Assembly (NCBI RefSeq): GCF_030247195.1 | Contig: NC_080671.1 | Coordinates: forward strand, 9,439,343-9,503,342 | Direction: 5' to 3' | Length of the DNA: 64,000 bases | DNA from: Topomyia yanbarensis | Lineage: Eukaryota > Arthropoda > Insecta > Diptera > Culicidae | Part shown: one piece after another, positions 22,676 to 33,825 of the stretch | How positions within the stretch are numbered: the stretch's first letter is position 1 | Layout: every line of letters starts with the position of its first letter | Translations under genes and position numbers: made by a program | The notes under the pieces: model-generated | Databases searched by the model: none | Told to the model about the DNA's origin: nothing | Seen by the model: only the letters and a program-made list of their open reading frames with translations

Positions 22676-23954
22676 TCAGCTGCTCTAAAAATGTTCTAAT
22701 TGTTGGGAGGAAAGCTGAAAGTATACTCTTTAGTGGTTCAGAAATATTGAATGCTTTAAAAATCCAATCAACAATTTCAGAAAATTTTAATAATCCTACC
22801 CCCGGCTGAGGCTCAGAGGAAGTCGAAATTTTATTATTTCCAGTAATGGTGTTCTGTTTGGATTGTACGTTCCCAAAACCGGGCGGAATTGATTTCGGTT
22901 TTGAATCGGAATTTTTCGGTTTTGGGCGCAGTTTATCTATTGGTGGAGAAATTTTAAGGCCTTTTCTTGGCAGCTTGGGAAAAGAAGACTGTTTTCTTTT
23001 TCTGGAATTTCCGGGTAAAACAAATGATGTACCTTCGCACGCTCCGTCAGAGTCAGACTGTTCCGAAAATAGAGATGCGTAAGTGTTTTCTAAGAAGATG
23101 GGTTTAGGGGTAGCATTTTTCAACATTTCTGCATAGGAGCGCTTAGACCTCTCCTTCAAGGATCGTTTAATTTTATCCTCACGCAATTTATAAATGGGGC
23201 ATGCAGGGAGCTCATGTGAGTTTTCTCCGCACATTAAGCATTTTTCTGAATTTTCATTGCATGTATCCTCTTGATGAGAACCCCCACATTTGCCACACCG
23301 TGCCTTATTGGAACAGTAAGTGGCTGTGTGGCCAAGCTGTTTGCAATTAAGGCAATTCATTACACGAGGGATAAAAAGGCGAACAGGGAGACGAATCTTA
23401 TCGATAATGACATAGTTGGGCAGCGCAGACCCAGCGAAAGTCACTCGAAATGAATCAGACAGTCGATAAACTTTTTTATCTCCTTCGTGTGATACTGAAT
23501 GCAATTGCTTGCATTCAAGTATTTTTACGTCTTTAAGTATGGTGTCTTTGAAACGACCAACCCCATGCTTAACTAAGTCATCAACAGTCAAACTCGATTC
23601 TGTGATGACCCCATCAATTTCAATTTCTTTTGAAGGAATATACGCTCTATATTCACGCGTAAAAAGCTCGCAAGAAGCAATTGCATTGGCTTGTTTGAAA
23701 CTACCAACGACAATGCGTATTTTATCTTTATTAACTTTGACGATCTCTTTTACATCCGAGAATCGCGAAGTCAAATCTTTAGAAATTTGAATGATATTTA
23801 GCGCCTTTGCTTTACGCCTAATAAATACAATCCATGGTCCCGTTGACGACTCTGGGTAAATTTTAATTCTAGTCGGATTTACATTTTCACCATAAGGCTT
23901 AGGGGGAGGGTCTGTTACTCGTTCTCCCATCTCTTCATCCATTTTACCTAGCAA
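22629..23954 (-). CDS. LINE ORF1: gag-like nucleic-acid-binding protein with three zinc knuckles
   Basis: The protein is 441 residues. The first half has an RRM-like fold pattern (IKIYPESSTGPWIVFIRRK, then LTSRFSDVKEIVKVNKDKIRIVV). Three consecutive CCHC knuckles follow at about residues 208-262: CLNCKQLGHTATYC, CGKCGGSHQEDTC and CLMCGENSHELPAC. A basic, Pro-rich C-terminus comes last. Such proteins coat the LINE RNA to form the retrotransposition RNP (family knowledge). It is uninterrupted. Confidence 0.9.
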   Translation of the reverse strand: MLGKMDEEMGERVTDPPPKPYGENVNPTRIKIYPESSTGPWIVFIRRKAKALNIIQISKDLTSRFSDVKEIVKVNKDKIRIVVGSFKQANAIASCELFTREYRAYIPSKEIEIDGVITESSLTVDDLVKHGVGRFKDTILKDVKILECKQLHSVSHEGDKKVYRLSDSFRVTFAGSALPNYVIIDKIRLPVRLFIPRVMNCLNCKQLGHTATYCSNKARCGKCGGSHQEDTCNENSEKCLMCGENSHELPACPIYKLREDKIKRSLKERSKRSYAEMLKNATPKPIFLENTYASLFSEQSDSDGACEGTSFVLPGNSRKRKQSSFPKLPRKGLKISPPIDKLRPKPKNSDSKPKSIPPGFGNVQSKQNTITGNNKISTSSEPQPGVGLLKFSEIVDWIFKAFNISEPLKSILSAFLPTIRTFLEQLIAQWPILAAIVSFNG

Positions 23955-24665
23955 GAAAAACTATCACAAAAAGGAATGAAAAATATACCTGTTATCTGCT
24001 ATCTATTAGGTGACGAAGACACCGGTAGAACACACCTCATGTGTTACGTTGTAAACTCGGTGCCCGTTGTTTGACAATGTGACACTTGCTGTCCTTCTTC
24101 GTCGCGTTGCTTCTTCAGTAGAGAAATAGTCCTACCTGCAACACTTCAAAACTCTCTCCGATTAAGCTGCTCGTATGTATCACCACCACAAGCGCGCTCT
24201 CTCCGTTTCCACCACCTCGGTAGACAAATGTGGCTACCTGTGGCTTGCTGCGAAAATCCCACTGTCGATGCGGCACTTCTCGGTGCCACTATTCGTCGTA
24301 CCACTTCTGCGGTAGACAAATAGAGCAAATGGGTCTACCTGTGACGCTTCCCTCTCGTCGATTAGAATTGCCCGACGACACCAATACACTATATTTTTTT
24401 CTGTGTGTACAGGCACGATCACTGTCGATTTCTGCCACCGCGGTAGGCAAATTCGTCTACCCGCGGTTTGCTGTGAAAACACCACTTGTCGAGGATGCCG
24501 TTGACCACGCCTCCGACGTATCAACTGTCGACTCACACTTAACAAACTGGTCTCTCTCTCTCCCACAATAACGCATACAGCGTCTCGCACTCCGTCACTC
24601 TCTCGAGAACAAAACCTTCCACCTGGAGGCACAACCGTCTCGGTCGGTTGCAAAAACTGTTATGA
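23955..24665 (-). promoter_or_regulatory. LINE 5' UTR with three imperfect internal repeats
   Basis: It is GC-richer than its surroundings. On the plus strand a module GCGGTAGACAAAT ... TCTACCTGTGG recurs at about 24220, 24310 and 24440. Two of the modules extend into a GTTTGCTGTGAAAA / GCTTGCTGCGAAAA block. LINE 5' UTRs hold internal promoters; repeated modules there may be promoter monomers (inference). Confidence 0.55.
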
Positions 24666-24677
24666 TCTGTTCGTTTT

Positions 24678-27087
24678 GTTTGATTTCATTTTTTGATGAC
24701 ACTATCGTAGGTAAATTAATGTTGATTGCTCAAACATGGGGTGCTAGGTATTGGTCTGTTATCTCCCCGATATACAATATACTCAGTGGCAATAAGCAGC
24801 TATCAGTTAAAACAGACTTGTGGATAATCTAAAAATTTCACTTGGTGGTTGAAACGTCAATGTTTCTAATTCATACAATACTGTTCAATTATGTTGGTTC
24901 AACTTATTCAAAAACCTATGATGCACATTGAGCCTCCTCAAGGCAGATAAAGGACAAAATGTTCTCAGACAAAAGATTTATTTCGAGAGGTTTTCCTTTC
25001 TAACATTAACCATTCTACATAATGACAATTTCAAGGATCCTTAGAATGCTTAAGTAAACTTATTTGCCAATGCGCAAGGAAATCAAAAGAGTCAGGTAAC
25101 CTAAAGTGCAATGCGATGTGCCGCGAAACTCACTCTAGGGTCCTCGGCTCAGAATGTACTGCCGATACCCATGAAACATTGAATGTTGATCTCGCTTCTT
25201 CACTTATTGGTGTAATTTATAATTGATTGATCAAATTTTAGATAGAAAATATTCGTAGAACCGATAGGCCGCCTGAACTATATTTATAACACGCAAAAGT
25301 ATTTCCCATAGACACTCATTACTTGGCTATAAGCAATAGCACACACACTAATTGTTTAATCATTACTTAACTCTCTAGGGAACATGTATGAAAGCCATAG
25401 AGGGCACGTATGAGCATTGATGGGAGCGCCAACGTGTGTTACTACAACGTTTTGATTGTTTTATTTCACATTACAATTGAGTGCGAATGTGTCGTGAAGT
25501 GTGATTTGTTTCATTTTACTATTGTTTGAATAATAAAAGTTTTTTGTACCCGTTACACTTTGTTACACTAAAACAACTTGGGACGAACTCCCAATCAAAT
25601 TAATATTCGCAAAACAATCAATATATTCTGTTGTTCTAGCACATGGTGGAACAATTTTCATTAGAAAGTAGATTTCACGAGTCTAATAAAAATTATTAAT
25701 AAAGATATTTACATTTAACTTGTCTATTATATGTATTCCGAAATAGTCACCCGTCTGTTGTCAGTTGGATACCCCTTTTTATTTAGTCTTGTTTTGGGTG
25801 TTTTCAATTCCATAACCCCGAACCAAAGAAAGCATTAGAAATTAATAATTATGTGAATAAGGAAGACACCCTCACAGTCCAACCCCTGAGTCGCTTAATA
25901 CTCCCACACCGATCAAGTTTCAGTACTGGAGCATCACCCTTGAATCAACATGAACGAAACTCATTTGTTCACATGTTCGTCACTAAAGTTTATCTAAAAC
26001 TATCCGGAAAAGTTATTGAACTTCTGACGGAGTACTTTTACACTTTTAATCATGCAGCACATGATTTTAGCACAGGAACACGAATTTATACGGCTTGCCA
26101 AAAAAAATGCTTTTAGCTAACTGGTGTGCTCCTGCGCCTAAGAAGCTTAGCGCATAAGATACGTGCTAAAAGTTCACTAATGAATTGATCATCCACTTTT
26201 TCGAATAGATTGTCTACTTTATAAATATCACCAAGCAATATTCCGTAACGAATACTACACCACATCAATTAGAGCAGTGAGTATAAGGCCAAGTCCCTCA
26301 TGGTGGTACAAAACTGATACGTAACTGAGGAAACCCTATTTATGCTTTGCTTGTTCAAAGTTGGTATGGCAAGCTAGAAATATCTGGAGCAACATGCATT
26401 TTTTAACTGTGTAGGATGATAGCTGATGAAATTTGCTCGTGTTTGCAACACCGTCTTCACTATGGTATCGTTCGGAAAATGGATGATGTCTGTGCCGAAC
26501 TAAAGGCCAATAACCAAGCAAATTTCGCGCCTTGCTAGAAAAGTGTCTACAGCTCCTGCCGTCCGGCCAAATCCTGACACTTCTCGACCACCTTAGAAAC
26601 ATCGTCGCTGGGATGGCCCTGATCAGAGCAATATATGATTCCATCAACCACGCCGTTGCTCTAGTTGTATCTTTCACGCTTTCATCCCACCGTTAGTCTC
26701 TATACCCAGCTACACCGCAAATGTGAACGAATGTCGAAGACGAGCGCATACTTGGGCGCCACGTAGTTGCTACAATGGAAGCTCTAGATCTCCCACTCCT
26801 TTGCTCATTATCTAACTCTCGTCGTAAGCTACTACCGTTCCGTTCCTGCTGTTTGCATCGCACCATCAGGGTTCAACGCATTCTGGTATGATGGAAGCCC
26901 TCGATTCCTCACCATAGTCGAGATGTCAAGCCGCAAGCGATCATTAGTTGTCCCGATCCTGTGATGGGCGAAAGGGTCTCCCAACACACCAAACACTACA
27001 AATCTGAGCCGACTTCATCGCCTTAACCTAGACGTGGCTCGATAACCGTATTCTGTCTCGCCAGGTGTTTGGTTCGGAATTTGATGT
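24678..27087. other. Gene-free spacer
   Basis: No gene or element ends were recognised. A 113-codon minus ORF (26336-26677) has no recognisable domain. The region from about 26440 to 27080 is GC-richer than neighbouring spacer and could be decayed retroelement coding sequence, but no frame could be identified. Confidence 0.4.
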
Positions 27088-27182
27088 TGTAGGTTACTTC
27101 CTGCTAGCAAACAGCGGGAGAGTGCTCACCTGAGGAAGAAGGACCAAAATGTAGGTTACTTCCTGTTAGCAAACAGCGGGAC
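27088..27182. repeat. Tandem pair of a 62-bp unit
   Basis: TGTAGGTTACTTCCTG followed by TAGCAAACAGCGGGA occurs at 27088 and again at 27150. Confidence 0.8.
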
Positions 27183-27429
27183 CGTGGTCTCCTGCGGGAA
27201 ACTGAAAAGATTCCCGATCAGTACATACACGTACCGGTGTAAAAAGTGTGAATTATTTCTCAACGAAAACTGAGTTGCAAAAATACTAACCCAATAAACA
27301 ATTTAGCTGGATTTTGGCTTGAACAGTTATTGTGCAGCTTCTTCCCTCGCAATAACGGCTTGTTCAGCTTCCGTTGTTTGTTGGGAACTGCTACTTTTTA
27401 TGAAATTATAAATATTCAACTTCGTTAAA

Positions 27430-28174
27430 ACAAATTGACTTCTGGTTCAAATGAATTATTTCTCCAGAATGAAACAAAGGTCAAACTTTTAAGATTCGCC
27501 TCCTGTGATTTGTTATTTTATTATTTCCATAGAAACCTGGAGCACCTACGGTTCCCGAGCAAAATAAGTTGCTTGCAGTGTTGGCAACATTCTCTAACCC
27601 TGGAATCACTAAAACACTTACTGACAGGTCGCTGCGGAAGATGTAAAAAGGAGAAAAATTCAATATGGAGCCCAAAGGATACGACAGTTGACCTCATCGT
27701 TCTGACCAACAATGTTCTAACCTTCCCGTCCGGACCACGATAGACCTTTTCCATCACACCTTTTGGCCAGGTACTACAAGGCAAACTTTTATTTACTATC
27801 ATGGCTGTTCGGCCATCTATGGAAGTTGTCCTTCAATGTCAGCTTCTTTCTCCAAACAGCCTAGATAAGCCGTGTAGTGTCGGTAGTGGTTGTTTCAACC
27901 GGCTAAGAATTACACTGTTCCAGTGGTAAAAATCCACCAAACAGGGAACCCCAATTCCATAGTGTCATGCGACCCGTGCTATGGGTAAAATTGTTGAGGG
28001 GGTTTAAAATATTCTCAATGCCAAACGGAGCCTGGGAAGAGTTGGGCGAACTCCCCAGTATGCTGCATTACGCAGCGGAACGTTCACTCTACGCACCGAA
28101 GTTTTTTCACCGACGATCCGCTTAATTTTGCCGAATTTTTATTGGCTGGGGGTTTGCTGAGACTCTCGGCTGAT
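27430..28174 (-). mobile_element. BEL/Pao LTR-retrotransposon remnant: pol C-terminus and start of LTR
   Basis: The minus strand at about 27810-27600 encodes the tail of a BEL/Pao integrase: NLP-type lead-in, WPKGVMEKVYRGPDGKVRTL, then RPVSKC. It is followed at 27589 by an LTR beginning TGTTGCCAACACTGC. About 155 bp of that LTR (27430-27589) matches, in inverted orientation, the LTR at 33826-33985. The coding part upstream to 28174 is riddled with stops. The gypsy-like LTR element is inserted at its upstream edge. Confidence 0.7.
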
Positions 28175-28179
28175 GGTAG

Positions 28180-28792
28180 TGTGGGGAATAAGCCTAGATA
28201 TATTAGTCGTACCCAAAAAACGATAAGTGTTCGTGAGATTTTATTAAATTTCATGCTTGGTGAATATCGGCATTGCGTATCTCTTCTGTGTTTGTATTTG
28301 TCCTCTGGCTATATAATTATTGAATAAATCTCTCTGTTAACTGACCATACGAAGAAGTGAATGGATAAGCGAATAGAAACTAATACGTTCAAAGTTTCTG
28401 TATTAATGGTTTCCCTATATGCCGAATATTTTGTCGCTCACTTTTCTACCTGGTTATATAGGTAGGTAGGTGTTGGTAACAAGAATAAAATAAAGCGAAC
28501 GAGCACGAAGATGTCCGCAGCATGCTTCGAATCTGTAGTCCAACCAATTTCGTACCTACGGGTGCTGCATCGCAGTTGATCGAGCGAGAGAACACGAATG
28601 AGTGGGAACAACTGCAAGCGCCCGAAGCTTGAATCGGTAGTGACGTACCCATGTATGTGTGGAAGGCTGGTCAATATGTACGGATCGATGAGCGAGCAAT
28701 TTTAGATCGTGCTTCAGACACTTGATCACATTTGCCACGAAAGGAAGCCATTTTTATGGAGGGCTCGCACCGAACTTCTAAAATTCACGACA
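28180..28792 (+). repeat. 5' LTR of the non-autonomous element
   Basis: 613 bp, TG...CA bounded. It contains AATAAAATAAAG (about 28485) as a possible polyadenylation signal and an AT-rich GCTATATAATTATTG (about 28308) as a TATA candidate. Same length and offset as the 3' LTR (constant shift of 2542 bp). Confidence 0.9.
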
Positions 28793-28793
28793 A

Positions 28794-28801
28794 TGGCGCA
28801 G
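28794..28801 (+). promoter_or_regulatory. Primer-binding site (tRNA-Ser type)
   Basis: TGGCGCAG, one base after the 5' LTR, is complementary to a tRNA 3' end CTGCGCCA. Confidence 0.65.
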
Positions 28802-28934
28802 AAAACGCTCTCATGAGGTAAGAAAATCTTTTTATATCACAAACAAATTGTGCGGTTATGGTGTGATTTGAAGAAAGGCTAAACTGTTTTGAATGCGAAA
28901 ATAGTGAAGATAAATGTTATAGTTTAAAGTGAAC

Positions 28935-30075
28935 GCTTACCGACGGAAGGGCGGTTAAGCTTGAAATTGAAAAAGAAATATAAACGCTTGCCGACGGAAG
29001 GGCGGTTAAGCTTGGAATAAAAAAAAAATGCTTGCCGACGGAAGGGCGGTTAAGCTTGGAATTGAAAATGAATTAAAAACGCTTGCTGACGGAAGGGCAG
29101 TAAAGCTATGAATTAAAAAAATAAATGCTTGCCGACGGAAGGGCGGTTAAGCTTGGAATAAAACGCTTGCCGACGGAAGGGCGGTAATGCTAAGAATTAT
29201 TTAAAAGTATCGCTTGCCGACGGAAGGGCGGTTTAGCATAAAAAAACTTGGAAGCTATGGAATTAAAAAATAAACGCTTGCCGACGGAAGAGCGGCAAAG
29301 CTTGGAATTTAAAAAAAATAGCCTGCGCTTGCTTTGAACTGACAAAAAATATTTGTTGACGGAAGCGCTTTTTTTCTTTGAATTTGAAAATGATGTAAAA
29401 CACATAACGACGACTTTGAGTTATAAAAAATGACGAATTCAAAATGATTTGTTTGATAGATTTGTTTCTTTGAAATGAAATAGACGGAAATGAATAAAAG
29501 TAAATTCACTGGTTTGCCGGCAATTTAACAATATAGAATTTTTTCTACGGAGAGGAAATAAAGAAGTTTACTTGCAAAAATCAAACGAATCTAAACACTT
29601 GTCAATGGAAGGCCGGTTTAATGTTTTGAAAGGCCTCTAGACAAAAGGGTGTGGAGTTTAAATGAAAAATATGACAAATTCTAATGCTTGTCGACGGAAG
29701 GGCAATAGAGAAGCTGAATTGAAAAAATAAATAAAATGAGTTCAAAGCATGCCATAAGATGGGCGGTTTAGAAACGTTGGTGTAGTGATTTTAATGCTCC
29801 TTGATAGAAAACTTTAATTGTAAAATACGAGTTCTAATGCTTGTCGATGATAGGACAAGAGAAAATTCAGAAAGATAAAACGAATTCAAATGCTTACTAA
29901 CGTAAGGGCGGTTTAGTTCAAAAGATAAATAATACTAATATTTGGAATGACAATTGTGGAATTGAATTGGAAATCTAATAAAACGAGATTTACTTTCTGA
30001 ATAGCACGAATCCAAACGCTCACCGATGGAGAGATGGTTTGGATATTTTAATGCTATTTGACGAAAGGGCGATTA
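28935..30075 (+). repeat. Array of about 16 dispersed-tandem stem-loop units inside the LTR element
   Basis: The consensus arm GCTTGCCG, loop ACGGAAGGG and arm CGGTTAAGC recur. Eight near-canonical units start at 28935, 28986, 29030, 29081, 29127, 29165, 29212 and 29276, separated by A-rich spacers of variable length. More degenerate units continue to about 30075. Each unit can pair CCG with CGG and GCTT with AAGC. The unit at 29081 has CTG/CAG in place of CCG/CGG. The array occupies most of the non-coding interior. Confidence 0.85.
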
Positions 30076-30706
30076 AAAAGTTTTGATGAAAAAGAACGAC
30101 TTCGAATTCTTGTCATGCTCCGAAATGAGTACAACTATCAAGCAATGCTCATGAAATTATTATTTTTTAATTTTGTTTCGCTAGCTAACAATGAATTCGA
30201 CCATACAACTGTTTTTAATTTCATCTGATGAAACGGAAGGGAAATTTTCAAATTAATAAAAACCCAATTAAATGTGATTTTTTTTTGTAATCAAAAACAA
30301 TTTTTATTGAAGAAAAAATCTACGACTGGGAAAAACGGTGGATCAAGTCAAGTGAATATGAAACATTCAACTTAATCTCAGAATTAGAAAATTCTTCCGA
30401 ATCTCAACATTATTTTTGAATTTCTATCGAATGTTTTCATATCAAATGAAACAGCGCGACTTTATTCATTAACTCTGTGCTGCATTTCCGTAAAACTATG
30501 TTTACTCTGTTGAATTAGAATGAGTATCGTCATAATTTTACTGGTACTATTAGAAAATCAATTACCGATGGTGAGGCCTGTTAACATGCACACAGATTAT
30601 GCTTGAACAATTTAGCAGATTAGTAGCGTGATCACTACTCTATTACAACATCATTAAAAACATTCGATTCAATGATAAAATCATACACGTTATTTTCGTT
30701 AGGAGT

Positions 30707-30721
30707 AGAGAAGGGGAAGAA
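30707..30721 (+). promoter_or_regulatory. Polypurine tract
   Basis: An uninterrupted run of purines, AGAGAAGGGGAAGAA, directly precedes the 3' LTR. This is the expected plus-strand primer site. Confidence 0.75.
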
Positions 30722-31334
30722 TGTGGGGAATAAGCCTAGATATATTAGTCGTACCCAAAAAACGATAAGTGTTCGTGAGATTTTATTAAATTTCATGCTT
30801 GGTGAATATCGGCATTGCGTATCTCTTCTGTGTTTGTATTTGTCCTCTGGCTATATAATTATTGAATAAATCTCTCTGTTAACTGACCATACGAAGAAGT
30901 GAATGGATAAGCGAATAGAAACTAATACGTTCAAAGTTTCTGTATTAATGGTTTCCCTATATGCCGAATATTTTGTCGCTCACTTTTCTACCTGGTTATA
31001 TAGGTAGGTAGGTGTTGGTAACAAGAATAAAATAAAGCGAACGAGCACGAAGATGTCCGCAGCATGCTTCGAATCTGTAGTCCAACCAATTTCGTACCTA
31101 CGGGTGCTGCATCGCAGTTGATCGAGCGAGAGAACACGAATGAGTGGGAACAACTGCAAGCGCCCGAAGCTTGAATCGGTAGTGACGTACCCATGTATGT
31201 GTGGAAGGCTGGTCAATATGTACGGATCGATGAGCGAGCAATTTTAGATCGTGCTTCAGACACTTGATCACATTTGCCACGAAAGGAAGCCATTTTTATG
31301 GAGGGCTCGCACCGAACTTCTAAAATTCACGACA
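30722..31334 (+). repeat. 3' LTR of the non-autonomous element
   Basis: 613 bp, same sequence as the 5' LTR wherever compared; followed directly by the GGTAG target duplication. Confidence 0.9.
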
Positions 31335-31339
31335 GGTAG

Positions 31340-31799
31340 TTCGGTGAACTTTTGTTGAGTTTCGATTATCAAATTTCGATGTGTACAGATGAACCTGCCC
31401 AGAGGCCGTGCGATATCCGGCCAAGAATTGAGCCACTGGGGTCCTGCTCCCATGTCGTAGGAGGCGACTGAAAGTAGGAGACCCTAGGTCAAGGTGTAGT
31501 TCCGTGCCGAGGACTTGATGACTGGAGGGTCTAAATATGCCAGTCGCGCACGGAGCATTTTAGGTTTTGCCCATAATGTGTTATGCGAATCTCTGACACA
31601 GTAGACCATTATTTTCTTCGCAAATCGTGGGAATCAAATGATCGTGTCCCATTTAAACCTGATATGGCTCGCTTTATGCGTTAACATCCCAACTTGCTTG
31701 GTGTCCTCTAGTTGTTGTGTAATTTGTGTTGAAAATGAAATGTACAGTTCTCTAATCAACAATGGTTAGAATAGCACAAATTAATCTCCTGCATAAACG
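31340..31799. other. Unclassified retroelement-like spacer
   Basis: A GC-richer tract (about 31420-31560, containing CCCATGTCGTAGGAGGCGAC) looks like repeat DNA, but no coding frame or boundary was recognised. Confidence 0.35.
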
Positions 31800-31801
31800 T
31801 A

Positions 31802-32905
31802 CACTGCCGTTCTACGCATAATTGTCCCATGTTGCTTTTTGGTCATTTTCACTTTTTTTAATCAAACAGTCCTTTTTGATGTATATTTTCAGAAAACACA
31901 TCCAATTCATAAAGTTTGTTCGAAGACTTCGTGAAAAAATACCAAGTCTGTTTGTCCCATTGTTGATATTCTACGCATAATTGTCCCACTAACAAAAATC
32001 CCAAAAAAGTGCGCAATAAAAAAATAACTACGTAGCGTTTAGTTAAGAAGTTCATTACGCTAGATGTCGGGCACTGAAAAAATTGATGGAAAAATACAGG
32101 ATCATTAAAAAAGAGATGGCAGTGGCAATATTAATCACAGTAGTGAGAACAATCCTGTAAAGCTCTTCATTACTATCGTCGCTTGCATAACATGGCGAAC
32201 GCATCTAGGATAATGAGCCTATTTTCGCAATGTTTCTATTATTACGCTACCCATTTGAAGCCGTTGGTTAGTGCAGCGTTTGCTATCTTTGTTCAACAAA
32301 TTGGATCAAATGGTAGGGCGACAATTGGAGCACTCGATTGGAACTTTAGTTGAGATCAAACACTAGCATTTCATCGTTTTTAGGCCATTTGTGTTATTAG
32401 ATTAGTTCTTAAGAACGAAGCAAGGTTGTGAATGCCAAATTAATGCACTCCATCGAGTGTAGGCAGAGTAATTAATAATCTTGTGAGGTACCCTTCTAAA
32501 TAGAGTAAAAATAGGTACTTTACCCTATTTCCAATTTTGATGAAGCAACAAATCTCCCGAGTAACAGAAAAACTCACGACATACACTTTTGTAAAAAAAA
32601 TGAGGCATCATTTACATAGATCGTTATGGGACTGATATGCGTAGAACTTTCCGGTTTCCGCTCGATTTCTCGGCATAACAGTCCCACTTAACATTTTTCT
32701 TAAAAACTAACGTTAATTGAATCTCTATAATAAAAAACTGGGCTGATTATATTGAAAACGATTGCCATGAACGTAATGTTGGACAATAAAGCTTTATTTG
32801 TTACACCGTATCCCTCCAGATGGCTAATACAATTTTCATCTTCAATCGCGTTTTTCTCAATTGCCAGTTTTGCAACATGGGACAATTGGGCGTAGAACGG
32901 CAGTA
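31802..32905. mobile_element. 1.1-kb TIR element with TA target duplication
   Basis: The left end CACTGCCGTTCTACGCATAA and the inverted right end TACTGCCGTTCTACGCCCAA continue through ATTGTCCCATGTTGC on both sides (about 34 bp). TA flanks both ends (31800-31801 and 32906-32907). Internal near-copies of TTCTACGCATAATTGTCCCA occur at about 31969. There is no transposase ORF. TIRs with a TA TSD point to a Tc1/mariner-type non-autonomous element. Confidence 0.8.
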
Positions 32906-32907
32906 TA

Positions 32908-33825
32908 GTGGTATTTCAAGAATTTTTAACGTAACCCAGGGTCATTTTGAAGGGTTCCATGCTACTTAAGCGGTTGAGAACCGCTGTTCTACGGGATTCT
33001 CTATATACCTGGACTCGTGATTCATACGCCTGCGTCCTTCTATGATTTGCACTGTACCGAGCACTGAGCGCAGAAATATCTAAAACCCACCGAGTCTGCC
33101 ACTTTTAATATCAATGTCACGCCGTCATACAGTGCCATAGAGAATATCAACGAATTTTACGGGGCTAGTTTTGTGCTCGTCTGTAGATTGCGGAGTTTTA
33201 GCTGACTTCGCAAACCGAAGAAAATTCTATTCGCGCCGCAACATTTCCAGCCCACTGTGATCTTCCGTGCAGCGTAATGTTTACACATATGGTACAGCTC
33301 GTAGTTCATGCGTTTGCACCATTATTCAATTTTCATTGTGCCGTCGAATATTGGGTACAGACTTCTTCTCTCAATCACACCGAACAAACGGTGCCTCCTT
33401 CAACAACCACGCTTCATGGCCCTACAGAGAACAGAGAGCATTAGCGATTTGTATAGAGCAAGTCGCGAGCTTCTGTAGGCGACTACGTAAAGCATAGAAA
33501 GTCCAATCGCAACACGCCTTTTCCATCGTGGTTAACATCGTTATAATATGTCACTAGTGTTACAAGATATCGTCAACAACCTCGTACTGATCCCACACCG
33601 TTCGTATTGCCACACTTTCTATCAGCTACCGAGTACTTTGCTTTGTAGTCAGTTCGAATTGTGCAATCTCTTTTAGAGCTGGATAGTCCCAGTTAGCCTA
33701 GGTAAGATTCACTGCTAGCCATATTTGACCCACCGGTCGTCGTTGATCACTCGGGCTTTTATAACATGTTAAACAGAGATAAGCACACCACCACCCAGGG
33801 CTTTGCGATCACAGCGGGACACATT
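32908..33825. other. Gene-free spacer
   Basis: One 76-codon ORF (33267-33497) has no recognisable features. Nothing else was seen. Confidence 0.4.

Larger units (their letters stand above)
18627..24665 (-). mobile_element. Full-length I-type (RNase H-bearing) non-LTR retrotransposon, about 6.0 kb
   Basis: A 12-bp duplication TCTGTTCGTTTT occurs at 18615-18626 and 24666-24677. The element ends in an A-rich tail on its own strand (the T-run at 18622-18637). It has a long 5' UTR with repeats, a gag ORF and a pol ORF with endonuclease, RT and RNase H; both ORFs are open. All hallmarks of a complete insertion are present. LINEs with RNase H belong to the I, LOA/Lian, Loner and similar groups; the finer clade was not resolved. 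Confidence 0.92.
28180..31334 (+). mobile_element. Non-autonomous LTR retrotransposon (LARD/TRIM-like), 3.15 kb
   Basis: Two 613-bp LTRs (28180-28792 and 30722-31334) start TGTGGGGAATAAG and end ATTCACGACA, with no length difference between them and identical translated segments. The 5-bp duplication GGTAG lies at 28175-28179 and 31335-31339. A primer-binding site TGGCGCAG begins 1 nt after LTR1, and a purine tract AGAGAAGGGGAAGAA abuts LTR2. The 1929-bp interior has no ORF for gag or pol but carries a long array of short hairpin-forming units. The PBS matches the tRNA-Ser type used by 17.6/297-like gypsy elements, so it was probably mobilised by a gypsy relative (inference). The identical LTRs mean a recent insertion. 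Confidence 0.9.

Noticed and set aside
30301..30720. Possible gag or pol coding remnant before the 3' LTR
   Set aside because: No frame gives a recognisable retroelement motif; stops are frequent in all frames.
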